Positions 6,556-8,067 of a stretch of 8,067 nucleotides of DNA are shown piece after piece. How positions within the stretch are numbered: the first letter of the stretch is position 1; each line of letters starts with the position of its first letter. The notes beneath the pieces were generated by a model. The model was not told the origin of the DNA, did not search any database, and saw only the letters and a program-made list of their open reading frames with translations. The stretch comes from Planctomycetia bacterium (GTDB taxonomy: Bacteria > Planctomycetota > Phycisphaerae > Phycisphaerales > SM1A02). Location: positions 1 to 8,067 of the forward strand of contig SYHM01000135.1 in the NCBI GenBank assembly GCA_005799205.1, read 5' to 3'. Both the position numbers and the translations under genes were made by a program.

Positions 6556-6864
6556 ATGGCAGAGAAGCTCTCGGCGGCGCACCTCCATACTCACCTCGCC
6601 ATGGCACCGCACTGGGTGCATCGGGGCGACCTCATCGAGCGCACATTTCGTTTTGCAGATTTTGTTGCCTCGATGCAGTTCGTCAACGCGCTCGCAGGCG
6701 AAGCGGAACGCACACAGCATCATCCCGACTTACTCATCAAGTACAACCGAGTGACGGTGGGATATTCGACACACGATGCGGATGGGTTGACAGAGAAGGA
6801 CTTCGCCGGGGCGCGCGCGGCCGACGGCTACGCGGCACTCTCTGGGGCAGACCCCGGCGCGTGA
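6556..6864 (+). CDS. phhB: Pterin-4a-carbinolamine dehydratase (PCD/DCoH family)
   Basis: This is a 102-residue protein of normal family length. It dehydrates 4a-hydroxytetrahydrobiopterin to the quinonoid dihydropterin, supporting aromatic amino acid hydroxylases, and family members have also been linked to molybdopterin metabolism. The signature is clear: ERTQHHPDLLIKYNRVTV (51-68) followed by STHDADGLTEKDFAGARAAD (71-90), including the active-site histidines H55, H56 and H73 and the family's HHPD...Y pattern. W20 and the FRFADFVASMQFV helix (31-43) also fit. The ATG at 6556 is chosen because homology begins within the first residues and a -10-like box lies immediately upstream. No aromatic amino acid hydroxylase is seen here. 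It diverges from the phosphatase gene, and its last 37 bases overlap the 3' end of the convergent mcsB. Confidence 0.93.
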   Translation: MAEKLSAAHLHTHLAMAPHWVHRGDLIERTFRFADFVASMQFVNALAGEAERTQHHPDLLIKYNRVTVGYSTHDADGLTEKDFAGARAADGYAALSGADPGA

Positions 6865-7916
6865 GGGGAGTGCGCGAGCGCGAGTCGGACGTGAGTCGCG
6901 CGCACTTCGCGCTCGATGTCATCTCCTTCCGTCGCTCGTGGATCAATGACCGAGAGGTGCGCAGGCTGTACCTGCAGCAGCAGCCGCTGGATTGTTGCTA
7001 AATCAATTCGCACAATGCCGAGCACTGATCCGAGGCGGATGCGCGAGAGATGCTTGGTTGCCTCGTCGGCGGTCAGCAGCCGTGCCGCAGAGAGCAGTGC
7101 GTTGGAGCGAAGGACGAAATCTTCGAGCCGCGCTCGGTGGCGGTCCATGGCGGCTGCGCGGGCATCACGCTCGTACGCGATGAGCTTCGGAAGAATCACG
7201 CGATGAAACTCCTCGAGAAGGGCTTCTTCGGATGCCCCGAGCGTTGTCTGATTCGAAAACTGATAAAAGTCTCCGATCGCCTCCGACCCCTCACCGTAGT
7301 ACCCGCGCACAGCGAGGTGCAAGTCGTGTGAAGCACGCTTGATGCGATCGGCTTCCTTCATGATCACGACTCCAGGCAGATGCAGCATCGAACTCAATCG
7401 GATCCCACACCCCACATTGGTCGGACAGGCGGTCAGATACCCCCAGCGTGCATGGAAGGAAAACTGGGTTGAGGCCGAAAGGGCATCCTCGAGTTCGAAC
7501 GCTGCCTGAAAGGCCTCGGGAAGCGCTGAGCCAGCTCGTAGGCATTGAATGCGCAGGTGATCTTCTTCGTTGACCATAATGCTCGCATGTTCGTCGTGCG
7601 AAAGTGCGAGAGCGCGGGGACCCTCGTTGTGAGCGAAGTGGCGAGAGACCAGATGCCGTTCAGCCAAGAGAATCCGGTCACGCGAGGGGGCAGTTTGCAA
7701 CTCGATCCAGCGCAGGCGTTCGCGATCCGCACCCCCACGCGCAGTTTGATCGACGCCTCTGCGCACGATGCGCATGACCTCAAGTCGCACCGCATTGCTC
7801 GCCCGGCTGATGAACGGCAGTCCAGCGATGTTGCGTGCGAGGCGTACTCGACTCGTCACGACGACATCGGAGTCGGGTCCAATCTGCGAGAGAGCCGCTG
7901 AAAAGGGGGTTGTCAT
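6828..7916 (-). CDS. mcsB: Protein arginine kinase McsB
   Basis: This is 362 residues, close to the length of Bacillus McsB (363). The enzyme belongs to the phosphagen-kinase fold and phosphorylates arginine on proteins, marking them for ClpC-ClpP degradation in Bacillus. Seen here are SRVRLARN (22-29), VNEEDHLRIQCL (115-126), GYLTACPTNVG (159-169) with the family's active-site Cys (C164), VRGYYGEGSEAIGDFYQFSN (203-222) with the catalytic-type Glu, and RLGSVLGI (294-301). The C-terminal helix EREVRATHVR (335-344) corresponds to the ERDIRRAALIR-type helix of Bacillus McsB. That helix holds the phosphoarginine-binding Arg-Asp, which here reads Arg-Glu (R336-E337) with an apparent one-residue deletion. 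The ATG at 7916 lies 4 bases after the mcsA-like stop without a Shine-Dalgarno motif, so coupling is likely. The extreme C terminus is encoded opposite the end of phhB. Confidence 0.93.
   Translation of the reverse strand: MTTPFSAALSQIGPDSDVVVTSRVRLARNIAGLPFISRASNAVRLEVMRIVRRGVDQTARGGADRERLRWIELQTAPSRDRILLAERHLVSRHFAHNEGPRALALSHDEHASIMVNEEDHLRIQCLRAGSALPEAFQAAFELEDALSASTQFSFHARWGYLTACPTNVGCGIRLSSMLHLPGVVIMKEADRIKRASHDLHLAVRGYYGEGSEAIGDFYQFSNQTTLGASEEALLEEFHRVILPKLIAYERDARAAAMDRHRARLEDFVLRSNALLSAARLLTADEATKHLSRIRLGSVLGIVRIDLATIQRLLLQVQPAHLSVIDPRATEGDDIEREVRATHVRLALAHSPHAPGSAPESAA
6869..6914. repeat. Interleaved GC-rich inverted repeats after phhB
   Basis: AGTGCGCG (6869-6876) pairs with CGCGCACT (6899-6906), and GAGCGCGA (6876-6883) pairs with TCGCGCTC (6907-6914), giving the order A-B-A'-B'. 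The block starts 4 bases after the phhB stop and lies within the C-terminal coding part of mcsB. It could form alternative hairpins or a pseudoknot and might help end phhB transcription, but no T-run follows. Arg and Ala codons in a GC-rich gene can give this by chance. Confidence 0.3.
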
Positions 7917-7920
7917 GGGG

Positions 7921-8067
7921 TCAACCAGGGGCGACTGATTCGTCGATTGCCTTGAGCTCGTCTCGAAGTCTCGCGGCTCGCTCGTACTGCTCGGCGGCGA
8001 CTGCGCTCTCGAGATCGCGCATGAGTTGGGCCCGCATTGCCTGACGCTGCTGCGACTGCTGGCCGCC
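7921..8067 (-). CDS. mcsA: McsA-like protein, C-terminal UVR domain (5' end outside window)
   Basis: Only the last 48 residues are visible, entering from the right edge on the minus strand and ending in TGA at 7921-7923. They contain a UvrB/UvrC (UVR) motif, LMRDLESAVAAEQYERAARL followed by RDELKAI, which is the usual C-terminal module of McsA; a Gln-rich stretch precedes it. McsA is a zinc-binding adaptor that activates McsB in Bacillus, and its zinc-finger region would lie outside the window. UVR motifs also occur in UvrB, UvrC and ClpC, so the identity rests mainly on the position 4 bases before mcsB, the classic gene order. Confidence 0.8.
   Translation of the reverse strand, partial: GGQQSQQRQAMRAQLMRDLESAVAAEQYERAARLRDELKAIDESVAPG

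Overview
The window is a dense, fully bacterial chromosomal stretch of about 60% GC by eye. It holds nine protein genes, two of them cut by the window edges. I see no mobile element, rRNA, tRNA or CRISPR array, and no intergenic gap longer than 61 bases. The gene set suggests a Planctomycetota bacterium, perhaps class Phycisphaerae. The pointers are a TPR protein carrying two RNA-polymerase alpha-CTD modules, an McsA/McsB arginine-kinase pair outside an obvious Firmicute setting, a SpoIID-domain lipoprotein, an RsbU-type phosphatase, and a near absence of Shine-Dalgarno motifs. This placement is inference from gene content, not a phylogenetic result.

Layout. The plus-strand block (2-5316) holds the C-terminal part of a NuoG-like complex I subunit, then a MATE efflux transporter 9 bases later. 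A promoter at about 2341-2369 follows. It drives the TPR/double alpha-CTD protein, a SpoIID-like lipoprotein (4-base overlap) and riboflavin synthase alpha (2-base gap), which look like one operon. A minus-strand gene (5237-6517) for a PP2C/RsbU-type phosphatase with a degenerate receiver domain runs into the 3' end of ribE, overlapping it by 80 bases. It diverges across only 38 bases from phhB (6556-6864, pterin-4a-carbinolamine dehydratase). phhB in turn overlaps tail-to-tail by 37 bases with mcsB (6828-7916, minus), which follows the 3' end of an mcsA-like gene by 4 bases.

How the genes fit together. Several encode regulatory or stress functions: arginine phosphorylation (McsA/McsB), partner-switch signalling (RsbU-like), possible transcription modulation (TPR/alpha-CTD) and drug or metabolite export (MATE). 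The others are cofactor or envelope genes (ribE, phhB, spoIID, nuoG). No shared pathway is evident. The most distinctive signals are the two unequal alpha-CTDs in one TPR protein, a perfect 20-bp palindrome just before the MATE gene, -10-like boxes placed so that three transcripts would be nearly leaderless, and the two convergent 3' overlaps. I did not find a clearly new multi-gene system.
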